A stretch of DNA of 40,251 nucleotides from a virus (IMGVR_UViG_3300033145_000513:1-40251); one strand, 5' to 3'. Shown: positions 22,461-31,418, counted from the first letter of the stretch. The notes: generated by a model not told the origin, from the sequence alone. Translations and numbers: made by a program.

Positions 22461-22772
22461 ATGAAAGATGACAAAAAAAAAGAATTGTTGCACAAGTTGT
22501 ATCAAAAAGATTTCAGAAGAAGATTACACAATAAAATGGTTGAAGCATCAATATTCGGGAATGAAGATGAGTATTTATGTCGAATGGTTTTACCAACAGA
22601 AGAACATACGAAAATTGATAAAGTTACCAAAACCACTAGACCCAAGGCATATGTACCATATCTGGCAACTCTTATTAAAACAATGACATCATTCTTTATG
22701 GCAACAGCCACAGATTTTATTGTTGATGAAGTTTTAGAAGCATTAGAAGTTGAGCACCCCAACGAAAGGTAA
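22461..22772 (+). CDS. Hypothetical protein, 103 aa
   Basis: Basic N-terminus (DKKKELLHKLYQKDFRRR) and an amphipathic middle with MTSFFMATATDFIVDEVL. It begins behind linker C and ends in a second linker type that encodes NER-stop. No family is recognised. Confidence 0.55.
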   Translation: MKDDKKKELLHKLYQKDFRRRLHNKMVEASIFGNEDEYLCRMVLPTEEHTKIDKVTKTTRPKAYVPYLATLIKTMTSFFMATATDFIVDEVLEALEVEHPNER

Positions 22773-22774
22773 GC
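22759..22774 (+). repeat. Second linker, copy 1
   Basis: CCAACGAAAGGTAAGC encodes the last residues NER, the TAA stop and the AAAGG ribosome site of the next gene. It is repeated exactly at 22954-22969. Confidence 0.85.
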
Positions 22775-22775
22775 T

Positions 22776-22967
22776 ATGAAGTATAGATTTTCTTCAAGGG
22801 AAGAATTTGAAAAATGTTTAAGAAATAGTTGTCCAAATAGAAACTGCAAAGGTTATCACGGAGGCAAAGGTAGCTTAGCTTGTTATTATTTATGTAATTT
22901 ACGTGGGTTATCATTAACAGAAATAAAAAATGCTGCGATATCAATGATGCAGTCCAACGAAAGGTAA
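22776..22967 (+). CDS. Cysteine-rich small protein, 63 aa
   Basis: Four or more cysteines (CLRNSCPNRNCKGYH and LACYYLC) suggest a metal-binding fold. Starts right after linker copy 1 and ends in linker copy 2, so the whole gene is flanked by identical 16-base repeats. That is a unit that could be gained or lost by recombination. Confidence 0.6.
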   Translation: MKYRFSSREEFEKCLRNSCPNRNCKGYHGGKGSLACYYLCNLRGLSLTEIKNAAISMMQSNER

Positions 22968-22969
22968 GC
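22954..22969 (+). repeat. Second linker, copy 2
   Basis: Exact second copy of the 16-base element at 22759. It ends the 63-residue gene with NER-stop and sits two bases before the ATG at 22971. Confidence 0.85.
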
Positions 22970-22970
22970 C

Positions 22971-23093
22971 ATGAATCTATTCCATAAATTTATGATGTGG
23001 TTATTCGACAAAGTATTTCCGGAAAACTCTCATTACTTGCAAGAGAATCCGGATGCAAGAGAAAGGAAGGATTATTGTGGAAGTAATTATTAA
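22971..23093 (+). CDS. Small hypothetical protein, 40 aa
   Basis: ATG 22971 follows the AAAGG of linker copy 2. The N-terminus is aromatic and hydrophobic (LFHKFMMWLFDKVF) and could associate with membrane. It overlaps the next gene. No family is recognised. Confidence 0.45.
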   Translation: MNLFHKFMMWLFDKVFPENSHYLQENPDARERKDYCGSNY

Positions 23094-23280
23094 AGGCAGA
23101 ACAGTAAGAATTTGCGGAAAACATGGTGATATATCAATCCATGTAAATGAGGAAAACGATTATTTTTGTTTAAGTTTGTGCAGGGATGGGTTTGAACTCG
23201 GTTGTTTGCCTTCGGTTCAAATATGTAAAGATCATGCGGTTATTACGAATACCCTTGAAAAAGGAAAGAATTTAAGGTGA
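23077..23280 (+). CDS. Small beta-rich hypothetical protein, 67 aa
   Basis: I prefer GTG 23077 over ATG 23053 because AAGGAAGG ends six bases upstream of it. The sequence is strand-rich with cysteines (VRICGKHGDISIHV). The stop overlaps the GTG of the large terminase by four bases, so the two are coupled. Function unknown. Confidence 0.55.
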   Translation: MEVIIKGRTVRICGKHGDISIHVNEENDYFCLSLCRDGFELGCLPSVQICKDHAVITNTLEKGKNLR

Positions 23281-24827
23281 ACAATCCTGAAATTGAACAA
23301 TTAAAAGAAGAATCGGAGTATTGGGAGCCGCAGCCCCGGCAGTTGCTATTTTTGCAATTATATGTGTATGAGGCGTTGTATGGCGGGGCGAAGGGCGGGG
23401 GCAAGACAGATGCTTTATTGGCTGAATCATCAAGGCAGATAGATAATCCGCGTTATCGCGCTGCGTTGTTTAGGCGGGAGATCACAAGGCTAGGCGAGAT
23501 TATAGATAGATCACATCGATGGTTTAGCCGCATGGCTAAGTGGAATGAGCAAAAGAAAACGTGGACATTTCCTTCCGGGGCAAAGATCCATTTTTTTCAT
23601 TGTCAGCATGAAACGGATAAAAGCAATCATCAGGGCAAGGAATATCAATTTATAGGCTTTGATCAGATTGAAGAATTTACTGAATCGATGTATGATTTTA
23701 TTAAAGGCGCGAACAGGACATCAGATCCTACCTTGCGATGTTATATAAGATGCACAGCTAATCCTGGGAATATTGGTCATGCTTGGGTGAAGTCCAAATT
23801 TATTGATAACTTGGATCCAAACGGGGGCGTCAAGTATTTCAAGCGTATCAATGAAGAAGATACCGAGGTGCCGCAAGGAACACCAGGCGCGCAGTCTAGG
23901 GCGTTTGTATTTGCCAGGGTATATGACAATCCAGCCTTACTTAATGCAGATCCGGAATACTTAAATGTATTGAAAAATTTACCAAAAGCATTACGCTTGG
24001 CGTTTTTGGAAGGTGATTGGGATGCGTTTGAAGGTCAGTATTTCAGCGAGTTTACGCGAGCGCTGCATAAGATACCGTATTCAGATTTTAAAGAAGTTGT
24101 GTCCATGCTACCGTTGACAAGGTTTGCATCGCTTGATTATGGATTCGCGAAGCCGACATCGATCCATTTTCATGCTGTACTTCCAGAGGGGAAGCTAAGA
24201 ACATATAAAGAGATCTACAAAGCTGGCATGGATTACATGACCGTATCGGAAGAATTTAAGGCGGCGATCGAGCCTGGGGAAGTGATCGATTACCTGGTAT
24301 GTGATCCGGCAATCCAGGGGGATAAGTCACATCATCAAAAAGAACCGATGAAAGACGGCGACATGAAGGGTGAATCCGGATTTGATATTCTTCGCAGAGA
24401 GTTGCAGGACGTATGCCCGGTGTTGTTGGGTGACAACCGACGTGTGGTCGGGTGGACAAGGATGCACGAATATTTGAAGCCTTTTGTCAATCAGCATGGC
24501 GAAGATGATGCGAATTGGAAGATTACGGAGAATTGCAGGAATTTGTTGCGGACTTTGCCGACTTTAATTCATTCAACAAGCAGGCCTGAAGATGTTGACA
24601 CGAATTGTGAAGATCACGCACCGGATGAATGTAGGTATGCAATTATGTCAAGACCGGAAATACCCGTCGTACAACCTAAAGAAATTAGCCATGATGACTT
24701 TTTTTGGAAAAGAGTAAAAATGGACATAAAAAGAAAGAAACAAAATAATCCTTTACAAAGCCTAGGTGATCATGTTATAGATAATATATCGATGGAAGAT
24801 GGAGAACATTTTATAAAAGATGGATAG
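23277..24827 (+). CDS. terL: Terminase large subunit
   Basis: A 516-residue packaging motor. Walker A is GGAKGGGKTDAL (residues 36-47) and Walker B is FIGFDQIEEF (about 126-135). The C-terminal RNase H-like nuclease has SLDYGFAKP near 284 and YLVCDPAIQGD near 338. The start is GTG 23277, overlapping the preceding stop; a later ATG would lose the N-terminus before Walker A. It is the first gene of the head module and is followed by a strong terminator. The motor docks on the portal encoded at 26018. Confidence 0.95.
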   Translation: MNNPEIEQLKEESEYWEPQPRQLLFLQLYVYEALYGGAKGGGKTDALLAESSRQIDNPRYRAALFRREITRLGEIIDRSHRWFSRMAKWNEQKKTWTFPSGAKIHFFHCQHETDKSNHQGKEYQFIGFDQIEEFTESMYDFIKGANRTSDPTLRCYIRCTANPGNIGHAWVKSKFIDNLDPNGGVKYFKRINEEDTEVPQGTPGAQSRAFVFARVYDNPALLNADPEYLNVLKNLPKALRLAFLEGDWDAFEGQYFSEFTRALHKIPYSDFKEVVSMLPLTRFASLDYGFAKPTSIHFHAVLPEGKLRTYKEIYKAGMDYMTVSEEFKAAIEPGEVIDYLVCDPAIQGDKSHHQKEPMKDGDMKGESGFDILRRELQDVCPVLLGDNRRVVGWTRMHEYLKPFVNQHGEDDANWKITENCRNLLRTLPTLIHSTSRPEDVDTNCEDHAPDECRYAIMSRPEIPVVQPKEISHDDFFWKRVKMDIKRKKQNNPLQSLGDHVIDNISMEDGEHFIKDG

Positions 24828-24891
24828 AGGATCACAAATGTAAATAAACTTTGTAATTGTTGCTGCTAGGCCGGTGGTGATAATAAAATTT

Positions 24892-24935
24892 AACGGGCAT
24901 TTTTTCGTTTCGCATGCGAAAGATGCCCGTTTTCT
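24892..24935 (+). terminator. Rho-independent terminator after terL
   Basis: AACGGGCAT (24892-24900) pairs with ATGCCCGTT (24923-24931). The loop contains a second perfect palindrome, TTTCGCATGCGAAA (24908-24921). A short U-run (TTTC) follows. It separates the terminase from the head genes. The upstream 60 bases hold nothing I recognise. Confidence 0.8.
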
Positions 24936-24972
24936 ACATATAAACCAACATACTCAAAAGGGAGAATGAACG

Positions 24973-25467
24973 ATGAAAATTAATATGAAGTTAATGCTGG
25001 TCTTGCTGTTAGGGGTTGCGCTATTATTTGCACCACAAGTTTATGCAGAATTAGCGACAAGTACGGAAACAATGGAAGATCAGGGCGTCGAAGAAATAGA
25101 CGGCGCGACACCAGGCTTGCGTAAGATGGGATTGGGAACAAGGCTTCGCGGGATCCTAAACAGAGAAACGGAAACGATTACAACTAGCGGCGCTCATGAT
25201 TTGGTTGCGGCTAACAGAACAATTCTTTTTGAAAGTGTTTTGGGTAATGGTATATCTGATGCTAGTTTTGAAAATGGTTATCCTGGAAGAATGGTCACGT
25301 TTATTTTGACTGCTGATAATGACGGTACTGTTGACATTACGCCAGTGACAAAATCAGGGTTCACATCTTTTACGTTGTCAGATGTAAAAGATAGTATTAC
25401 CTTGTTATATCAAGATGATACTGTTGGTTGGGTTGTGGCTGGAAACAATGGCGCAACAATAAACTAG
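24973..25467 (+). CDS. Putative decoration or head protein with Sec signal peptide
   Basis: A 164-residue protein. Residues 1-25 form a textbook signal peptide: basic N-region, hydrophobic core LMLVLLLGVALLF, then QVYA as cleavage motif. The mature part is beta-rich (AHDLVAANRTILFESV, then DDTVGWVVAGNNGATIN) and resembles small capsid-surface or needle proteins in phages. A signal peptide is unexpected for a head-module product. AAGGGAGA precedes the ATG. A moron adhesin-like protein is the alternative. Confidence 0.5.
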   Translation: MKINMKLMLVLLLGVALLFAPQVYAELATSTETMEDQGVEEIDGATPGLRKMGLGTRLRGILNRETETITTSGAHDLVAANRTILFESVLGNGISDASFENGYPGRMVTFILTADNDGTVDITPVTKSGFTSFTLSDVKDSITLLYQDDTVGWVVAGNNGATIN

Positions 25468-25494
25468 ATTGACCAATTAATGGGGGGCCGGAAA

Positions 25495-25644
25495 ATGTTT
25501 GGTATATCAAAATGTAAATGCTGTGAAGCATTGAAAAGTGAAAATAAGCATCTAAGGGAATTGGTTGATCGGGTGCTGACGCAGATAGCGCCGAAGCCGG
25601 TTGAGAATGATGCAACCGATGATATAATTCCCGAAGATGAATAA
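25495..25644 (+). CDS. Small Cys-containing coiled-coil protein
   Basis: A 49-residue frame at ATG 25495 with CKCCEALKSENKHLREL at residues 7-23 and an acidic tail. Short proteins with a CxCC/CxxC start and a coiled coil are frequent near portal genes of short-tailed phages. The role is not known. A GGGGGGCCGG site precedes it. Confidence 0.55.
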   Translation: MFGISKCKCCEALKSENKHLRELVDRVLTQIAPKPVENDATDDIIPEDE

Positions 25645-25658
25645 CAAAGGAAAGCATT

Positions 25659-26009
25659 ATGTCAATGATAGATTTAGGGAAGATGCGGGACAGTTATGAG
25701 GATTGCGGAGTAGAAGTGGCAAACCCCAAGAAGAAAGAGAAGTATTATCCTTCATCCTATATCGATGACATTGAAAATCTTGATGTTGATTCGTTAGAAA
25801 TGGACAAGGATATTGAGATTAAGGCTATGATCCGGATCAAATCAGCTACTAAACATATCAGGAAAGACAACAAGGAAAACAAGGATGTGGAGGAAGGCAC
25901 AGATCTTAATTTTGAAATAAGATCAATCGACTTTGCACCAGGATTCAAACCGAAGAAAAAAGAAAATATGGATCTTCAAGATGCGATCGAGGAAGGTCTT
26001 AAAAAATAA
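25659..26009 (+). CDS. Capsid staple-like protein
   Basis: A 116-residue protein with YYPSSYIDDIENL, a conserved IEIKAMIRIKSATKHI strand pair, and DLNFEIRSIDF. The tyrosine-proline start followed by a two-strand barrel resembles the small staple/decoration proteins encoded near portals in several phage groups. It would stabilise capsomer joints. The match is by pattern. It starts 14 bases after the preceding stop and ends nine bases before the portal gene. Confidence 0.5.
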   Translation: MSMIDLGKMRDSYEDCGVEVANPKKKEKYYPSSYIDDIENLDVDSLEMDKDIEIKAMIRIKSATKHIRKDNKENKDVEEGTDLNFEIRSIDFAPGFKPKKKENMDLQDAIEEGLKK

Positions 26010-26017
26010 GGACGGTT

Positions 26018-27907
26018 ATGCCTGAAAAAAACATTGCAGACATGCAAGGTAAGGATTTAATATCCGGAATAAAGCAAGAGATCACTAAGCATGATAATGG
26101 GCGTCAGATGTATAAACGTCAAGCCATGCAGAATGTTTTATTTTTATATGGCCGGCATTATCATACTATAAGCAAAAATCATTTTAGTAATGAATTAATT
26201 GATACCATAGCGGCAGATCTCGAAGCACGGAGCAACAGAAACAAGATCCAGCGTACAAGTAATTACATTCTTCCTTTATATAGATCGTTGTTGGCAAGAT
26301 TGCAACGCCAGCAAGCAAATATACATGCGAAGCCGACAACATCCCAGGAAAGCGATCGCGATGCTGCCAGGGTGAGCAAAGAAGTTGCAGAGCATTTTTG
26401 GCAAAATTGCAACCGAAGCAATCCCTGGACAGAGAATGGCCTTTCCGGGATGCAAATGGTTTTATTGAAACTTAATACTTATCAGCTTACACTTGGCGGT
26501 GGGTATTTAATTCCTGTCTTTAATCCGAAGGCATTGGATTTTATGTATAACGATGTCACAGGATCGATTACAGAAGCGGAAGTCGGAGCAGTCGAAGTTC
26601 GAGTTGAAAGCCCGCTTAATATATTTCGGGATCGTTTTGGGCGGTGGGTAATACATCGAAGGCATATATCACCGGAGCAGGTATTTTATGAATTTGACAA
26701 AGATGTAGATCCAGAGCCACAAAATGATGATTTGATCGAATCGCGGATCCTTATGATTTTAGAGGGGGCGATGCAAGAAGAAAAAAAAGAGGGCGTATAC
26801 GTTTATGACAAGTATTGTTTACCTACAAAAGATTATCCGGAGGGTCGGCTTATTTCAGTCGGCGGTGAAACAATTTTGCGTGATGATATTTTGCCGCCTG
26901 AATATAAAAAGAGATTGCCGCCAGTGCAAATACTTTATCAAGATCTAGGTTTTTCACCTTTAGGCCAGGGAGCCATTGAGCAAGCCATAGATTCTCAAAG
27001 AGATTACAACGAAACATTAACAAGGATTTCGCAGTATAAGAGAAATCTTACTGGAAAGGTTTTGGCTCCTAGGGGGGCAAATCTATCAGCCAAATATGAT
27101 GATCAGGTCGGGCAAATTGTATATCATTCGTTAGGTTTTAGGCCGACGATGGAAAACGGCGCGAGTATACCGGCGTATTTTTTTAAAGAGATTGAACGGA
27201 TCCGGCGCGATATGGAAGATGTTATGTCTAGTCATGATACGTCAATCGGAAGAACACCAAAAGGCGTTAAGTCAGGCGTAGGGATCGATGCGTTAAGTGA
27301 AAACGATATGACACAAATAGCGCCTGAATTAGTTATGCAAGAAAGGAAACTTGGATATTTTACTGAAACTGTGCTTGATATTATGGTAGCACGATATCAG
27401 GAAAGACGATTGCTTGATATATCCGGCGAAGATCTTGCATACGAAATGAAGTCATTTATAGGATCCGATTTGATGGGACAAAAGAAGATCGAGATCCGAC
27501 TTGGATCCAGCTTGCCGGCTGGAAAAGAAGCACGCCAGGCGTTTATTATGAATCTTGCTGACCGTGGGTATATTAGCCAGGCGAGAGCAAAAGAGTTGTT
27601 AGAGTTTGCAGATGTCGAAGGCATTTATAAAACGCTTGATGAAATAGGCGCAAAGAATGATCTGCTAAACATTATTGAGGACAACGGGATTGTTATTGCC
27701 GAACCGTGGGAAGATCACACGATACGTTTAAAAGTGATCAACGATTTCCGAAAAGGCAGTACATATGCAAAGCTGGATGAACAAAAAAGAGCAGCGATAA
27801 ATGACTTAGCAAGGCAACACGGGGATTATTTATTATTAGAACAACAAGCCGCGGCACAACAGGGCGGGGCATTGCCAGCAGCGGCGCAACCACAAGGGGT
27901 CGGATAA
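26018..27907 (+). CDS. Portal protein (P22-type)
   Basis: A 629-residue protein whose length, N-terminal helical region (about 1-110, ending with RSLLARLQRQQANIHAK) and later ISQYKRNLTGKVLAPRG and DVMSSHDTSIGRTPKGVKSG segments fit the P22-type portal family. The ring of twelve forms the DNA channel at one vertex and binds the terminase. The C-terminus is glutamine- and alanine-rich, as in barrel-bearing portals. The stop overlaps the next ATG, so the scaffold is probably coupled. Confidence 0.8.
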   Translation: MPEKNIADMQGKDLISGIKQEITKHDNGRQMYKRQAMQNVLFLYGRHYHTISKNHFSNELIDTIAADLEARSNRNKIQRTSNYILPLYRSLLARLQRQQANIHAKPTTSQESDRDAARVSKEVAEHFWQNCNRSNPWTENGLSGMQMVLLKLNTYQLTLGGGYLIPVFNPKALDFMYNDVTGSITEAEVGAVEVRVESPLNIFRDRFGRWVIHRRHISPEQVFYEFDKDVDPEPQNDDLIESRILMILEGAMQEEKKEGVYVYDKYCLPTKDYPEGRLISVGGETILRDDILPPEYKKRLPPVQILYQDLGFSPLGQGAIEQAIDSQRDYNETLTRISQYKRNLTGKVLAPRGANLSAKYDDQVGQIVYHSLGFRPTMENGASIPAYFFKEIERIRRDMEDVMSSHDTSIGRTPKGVKSGVGIDALSENDMTQIAPELVMQERKLGYFTETVLDIMVARYQERRLLDISGEDLAYEMKSFIGSDLMGQKKIEIRLGSSLPAGKEARQAFIMNLADRGYISQARAKELLEFADVEGIYKTLDEIGAKNDLLNIIEDNGIVIAEPWEDHTIRLKVINDFRKGSTYAKLDEQKRAAINDLARQHGDYLLLEQQAAAQQGGALPAAAQPQGVG

Positions 27908-29127
27908 TGAAAGTAATATTCAAAGGATGGAAGTTTTTATTAAACAATAGGGGTGAAACGGGTGACGAAGCAAACCAGGATGAGGGGATCAATCCTCTTG
28001 AAGCAGCATTAAATCAGCAAATGCCAACGGCAGAGAACACAGATGGAGTTCCGAAAGCACCGGAGGAGGAAGAAGAAGCGCCGGCGAAGAAAAAGGAAGA
28101 ACCAGCAAAAAAGGAAGAAAAGGATGAGGATCTAATAGACATAGAGGGTTACAAGGGCAAAAATCGTCGAGCTACGGGCTTCTCAGGTGATGAGAAAAGA
28201 AAGGATATCATTGAAAAACTCGAAAACATGGATCTCGACTTCGATTACGGGAAAGATAAGTCCAGAAAGATCACTGTCAAGGAAGCGAAAGAAACGCTTA
28301 AATGGCTGCAAGATAATAATGAAATAATCGGATCAGGTATCAGTATGAACAAATACATAAAAGAGTTTCCTGATTTCGGAAAGTTGATCAAGGCGGTAAT
28401 CACCGGATCCTTTGGTGCGGATGATAAATTCAACGGTGAATTTGCGACAAAGATTCTAGGGGCTATTGAAGCGAAAGAAGAAGTAATCGATGAAAAGGTT
28501 GATGAAATCGATGCGGAGATCGCAAAGATGCAAAAATTATTAGATGATGGCGATATTGACGAGGACAGCGCGCAAGCTGATGCTATAAAGGGGAGCATTG
28601 CTTCGATGAAGGCTATGAAGGGGCAGATGAACAAAGCATTATCGAAATTGGACGAAGTTACAAAGAAGTTTGACGGATTTGAAACAAAGCAGCAAGCAGC
28701 TGCAGATGCAACAAAAACAACCGAATACAAGGACGAAGTCAAGCGAGTTGCCGCTTTATTTAAGGAAGAACTCGCGACTTTGACTAATAAGGACAAAGAG
28801 GACGGATATAAGTTTGTAATCGATACCGAAGCTGAGGAATTTGATTCTTTGGTTCGTGCGAGAGTTGCAAAGGCTTTTGCCGATCTCGGCCTTAAACAAG
28901 GCGAGAGCATTACGGATGAAAAGTTTAAAGCACTTATCGCGGATAGCGCAAAGACTTCTTATGAAGTGCTTGTTAAGAAGCGCGAAGCGATTGAGCAGGC
29001 TTATGCCGTAAGGAAAGGCACTAAGAAGGTTGAAGTAAAGAAGGATGAGGAAGAAGCACCGGAAGCAGAAAACGAAATGAATCTTGAGGATTTATCAAAA
29101 ACAGTTGAGGATATGCTTCCGAAATAA
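27907..29127 (+). CDS. Scaffolding protein
   Basis: A 406-residue, very acidic and lysine-rich helical protein. Residues 55-75 are a low-complexity EEEE/KKKEEPAKKEEK tract. The middle is a coiled coil (about 195-260) and the C-terminus ends in a helix (LEDLSKTVEDML) of the type that contacts capsid subunits. It lies between portal and major capsid genes, the classic position. It would be inside the procapsid and removed before packaging. No protease domain is visible. Confidence 0.75.
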   Translation: MKVIFKGWKFLLNNRGETGDEANQDEGINPLEAALNQQMPTAENTDGVPKAPEEEEEAPAKKKEEPAKKEEKDEDLIDIEGYKGKNRRATGFSGDEKRKDIIEKLENMDLDFDYGKDKSRKITVKEAKETLKWLQDNNEIIGSGISMNKYIKEFPDFGKLIKAVITGSFGADDKFNGEFATKILGAIEAKEEVIDEKVDEIDAEIAKMQKLLDDGDIDEDSAQADAIKGSIASMKAMKGQMNKALSKLDEVTKKFDGFETKQQAAADATKTTEYKDEVKRVAALFKEELATLTNKDKEDGYKFVIDTEAEEFDSLVRARVAKAFADLGLKQGESITDEKFKALIADSAKTSYEVLVKKREAIEQAYAVRKGTKKVEVKKDEEEAPEAENEMNLEDLSKTVEDMLPK

Positions 29128-29161
29128 AAACTAGGGATTCTAGTTAACGGAAGGGATAATA

Positions 29162-30388
29162 ATGTTTAAAAATATATTTAGAATGCCGCGGATGCTTGAT
29201 AATAAACGCGGAGTAGTACAGATTACCGACTTGTCTGCATTACTTAAAAAAATCATCAAGCCTCAAGTTGTGCCGCAGTTGAGGCGTGAATCGATCCTGT
29301 ATGATCAGGTTAAGAAAAATGTTGGTGTTACGATCATGAATAACAACATATATATTGCGGCAAGATCAGGACGTCATTCCGGTATCTATTCAGTTGCAGA
29401 AGGCACCGCGCCTTATACTGGAAAAGCGAAGTATATTCAACCAGTTGCACCCGTGCGTTATTCGTTCGGGACGGTTGAATTTTCCGATCAGGCTCTTTCG
29501 GCTGCGGATAAGGTCGGGCCAAAGGCTATCGCTGCAATTTTGGCTACTGAAATCATGGCTCTTAAAGATGATTTCCGTATGGATATCAACCGCACCCTGC
29601 ATGGAGCGGGTACGGGCAAGTTGTGTCTTGCGAACAACGCCGCTTCACCTGGTACAGCATTAGTCGTTGATGGTAATCCTAACGGCGGGGATGCAACGGA
29701 ATACCTGGCGGATGGGATGTATATCGATATTGGTGATACATTGGCCGTATTGATCACAACCGTTGATTCAGCAACAACCGTAACGATCGCTAGTTCAACG
29801 TGGGAAAACGATGATGTTATCACAAAAGCCAGTGATGCGGAAGCAATGGGTATTTCCGGGATCATCGATGATGGCGACAACGTAGCAACAATTCAAGGAT
29901 TGGCTCGCGGAAGTTATCCAATCTTAAAAGCTAATGTCGAAGATACCGCGGAATCGTTGACAGAATCCGATATGATTACCATGTATCTCCGCGCAAAGAA
30001 AAACGGATTCTCAGCAAAAACAGGGGCAATTCTCATGGGCGAAACGATGTATAAAGCCTATGGTACATTGCTGACATCTATGAAACGAAGTAATACGCCG
30101 CATCCTGTTCTTGGTGGTGGATGGTCGGGCCTAGATTTCATGGATGGCGTTCCGGTAATTTTTGACCCGGACACATGGACAGGCGTTGTTCAGTTTGTTC
30201 ACCTTCCTTCATTAACTATCGGCGAAATGTCTACACCGATGGAATGGTTAGAGGCTGATGCTCATGGTGGAGTTTTGACACGATCAGCAAGCAATCGAAC
30301 CGTTTGGGAAGGTACTCTTAAGTATTACTACAACCTTGTCGGCCTTAGATTCAATAGCCAGTCAAGATTGTCAAATAAAACTGCCTAG
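29162..30388 (+). CDS. Major capsid protein (HK97 fold)
   Basis: A 408-residue protein with a helical N-arm (about 15-60), a long VRYSFGTVEFSDQALSAADK spine-like helix-strand region, a beta-rich insertion (residues 160-225, with repeated VTIASSTWENDD-type strands) and a C-terminal RTVWEGTLKYYYNLVGLRF strand. These and its place after the scaffold fit a HK97-fold coat protein. The gene is followed by a strong hairpin, common behind capsid genes to set high expression. No N-terminal cleavage site is obvious. Confidence 0.85.
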   Translation: MFKNIFRMPRMLDNKRGVVQITDLSALLKKIIKPQVVPQLRRESILYDQVKKNVGVTIMNNNIYIAARSGRHSGIYSVAEGTAPYTGKAKYIQPVAPVRYSFGTVEFSDQALSAADKVGPKAIAAILATEIMALKDDFRMDINRTLHGAGTGKLCLANNAASPGTALVVDGNPNGGDATEYLADGMYIDIGDTLAVLITTVDSATTVTIASSTWENDDVITKASDAEAMGISGIIDDGDNVATIQGLARGSYPILKANVEDTAESLTESDMITMYLRAKKNGFSAKTGAILMGETMYKAYGTLLTSMKRSNTPHPVLGGGWSGLDFMDGVPVIFDPDTWTGVVQFVHLPSLTIGEMSTPMEWLEADAHGGVLTRSASNRTVWEGTLKYYYNLVGLRFNSQSRLSNKTA

Positions 30389-30412
30389 TTTTCTTTTGGG
30401 TTAGCATAGAGG

Positions 30413-30444
30413 TAGGGGGTTGGTATTTTGTAACCAACCCCCTA
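30413..30444 (+). terminator. Strong hairpin after the capsid gene
   Basis: TAGGGGGTTGGT (30413-30424) pairs perfectly with ACCAACCCCCTA (30433-30444) across an eight-base loop. There is no U-run, so it may act as a partial terminator or protect the mRNA end. Confidence 0.7.
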
Positions 30445-30451
30445 AATTGAA

Positions 30452-30853
30452 ATGAAAAATGCACAATATGAACAAGCTGGGGTTGATTTGCTAAATACGG
30501 CAAAGGTCGATAGGGTTAGCCGGAAGAAATCTTCCGACAATGATCTTAAGGCTGTATGCTTGTCAGCGGCAAATTGGGCTTGGAAGAAACCTGTGTCAGT
30601 TGGTTTCAGCACTTCCAGACAATGCGATCAGCCAGGATATACTGGGTGCGGTGTGGACGCATGCTATTTATGCCACACAAGGGGCAAGCCGGGAAGGAAA
30701 TATATTTTTAAATCCGGGTTTGCGACTTATTGCTTATCTTGTTTTTTATTGAATTATGTACCTAGGCTATTAAAGGAAAAAGTGTGCGATTTCAAAAAGA
30801 AGTTTTTTGCAAGTTGGAATAATACTATTAGAAATTTAATGGTTTATGATTAA
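30452..30853 (+). CDS. Cysteine-rich protein after capsid gene
   Basis: A 133-residue frame starting seven bases past the capsid hairpin, with no clear ribosome site. The middle has CDQPGYTGCGVDACYLCHTRG and later FATYCLSCF, a set of six or more cysteines suggesting one or two zinc sites. The N-terminus is polar and the C-terminus basic and aromatic. It matches no family I know and does not look like a structural protein. It could be a moron inserted behind the capsid hairpin. Confidence 0.5.
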   Translation: MKNAQYEQAGVDLLNTAKVDRVSRKKSSDNDLKAVCLSAANWAWKKPVSVGFSTSRQCDQPGYTGCGVDACYLCHTRGKPGRKYIFKSGFATYCLSCFLLNYVPRLLKEKVCDFKKKFFASWNNTIRNLMVYD

Positions 30854-30885
30854 TTTTTATTAACAAAAAGGAGAAGGGGAGAATC

Positions 30886-31320
30886 ATGCTTACAAATACC
30901 AAAAATAAAAAGATAGATGATATCACTAAAAAAGATGAAGGAGAGGTCGAGATTGTTTATAATCAAATACCGATTGTCGTTAAACCTGGTCAAGATTTAG
31001 ATGTCCGCGATTTCGGGGTTTCCAGTGATCTTATTCCTGCTGTTGAGCGCCATATCCTCATGAAGAATCCAAACACCTTCAAGCAGTCAAAAACAGAAGA
31101 TGTTTTTAAAACCGCGAAGGCTGCGCTTGTCAAGATCAAAGAACTCGAGAAAGAGATTGAAGATCTTAAGGCAGAAGTGGTCATAGCTAAAAAAAGCGGA
31201 AAGGGATCCGGCGAAGAGGAGGCTGCAGTTAAGGCAGAAAATGAGGGGTTGCTTAAGGAAAATAAATCTTTAAAAGAATCCGTGAAAGAATTGAAGGCAC
31301 AGGTAAAGGCCATCAGCTAG
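30886..31320 (+). CDS. Coiled-coil hypothetical protein, 144 aa
   Basis: The first half is mixed; residues about 68-142 form a coiled coil (KIKELEKEIEDLKAEV, then KENKSLKESVKELKAQV). A GGAGAAGGGGAGA site lies upstream. It is located between capsid and adaptor genes. By position it could be a head-completion protein, but the long coiled coil is more like an assembly factor. Confidence 0.6.
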   Translation: MLTNTKNKKIDDITKKDEGEVEIVYNQIPIVVKPGQDLDVRDFGVSSDLIPAVERHILMKNPNTFKQSKTEDVFKTAKAALVKIKELEKEIEDLKAEVVIAKKSGKGSGEEEAAVKAENEGLLKENKSLKESVKELKAQVKAIS

Positions 31321-31418
31321 GCCGCCCGATAACTTTTGCTTCTTTTATTATTGGGACTGGCTAGGGCGGTGCATGGGTTATCCGGCCCCTAGCCGCCCGC
31401 TAACTATCGGGGGATGTT
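31321..31418 (+). other. Structured intergenic region
   Basis: GGCTAGGG (31359-31366) pairs with CCCTAGCC (31387-31394), and the segment GCCGCCCGNTAAC occurs twice as a direct repeat (near 31321 and 31391). No U-run follows the hairpin. It may regulate the adaptor gene or be a recombination scar. Confidence 0.5.
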
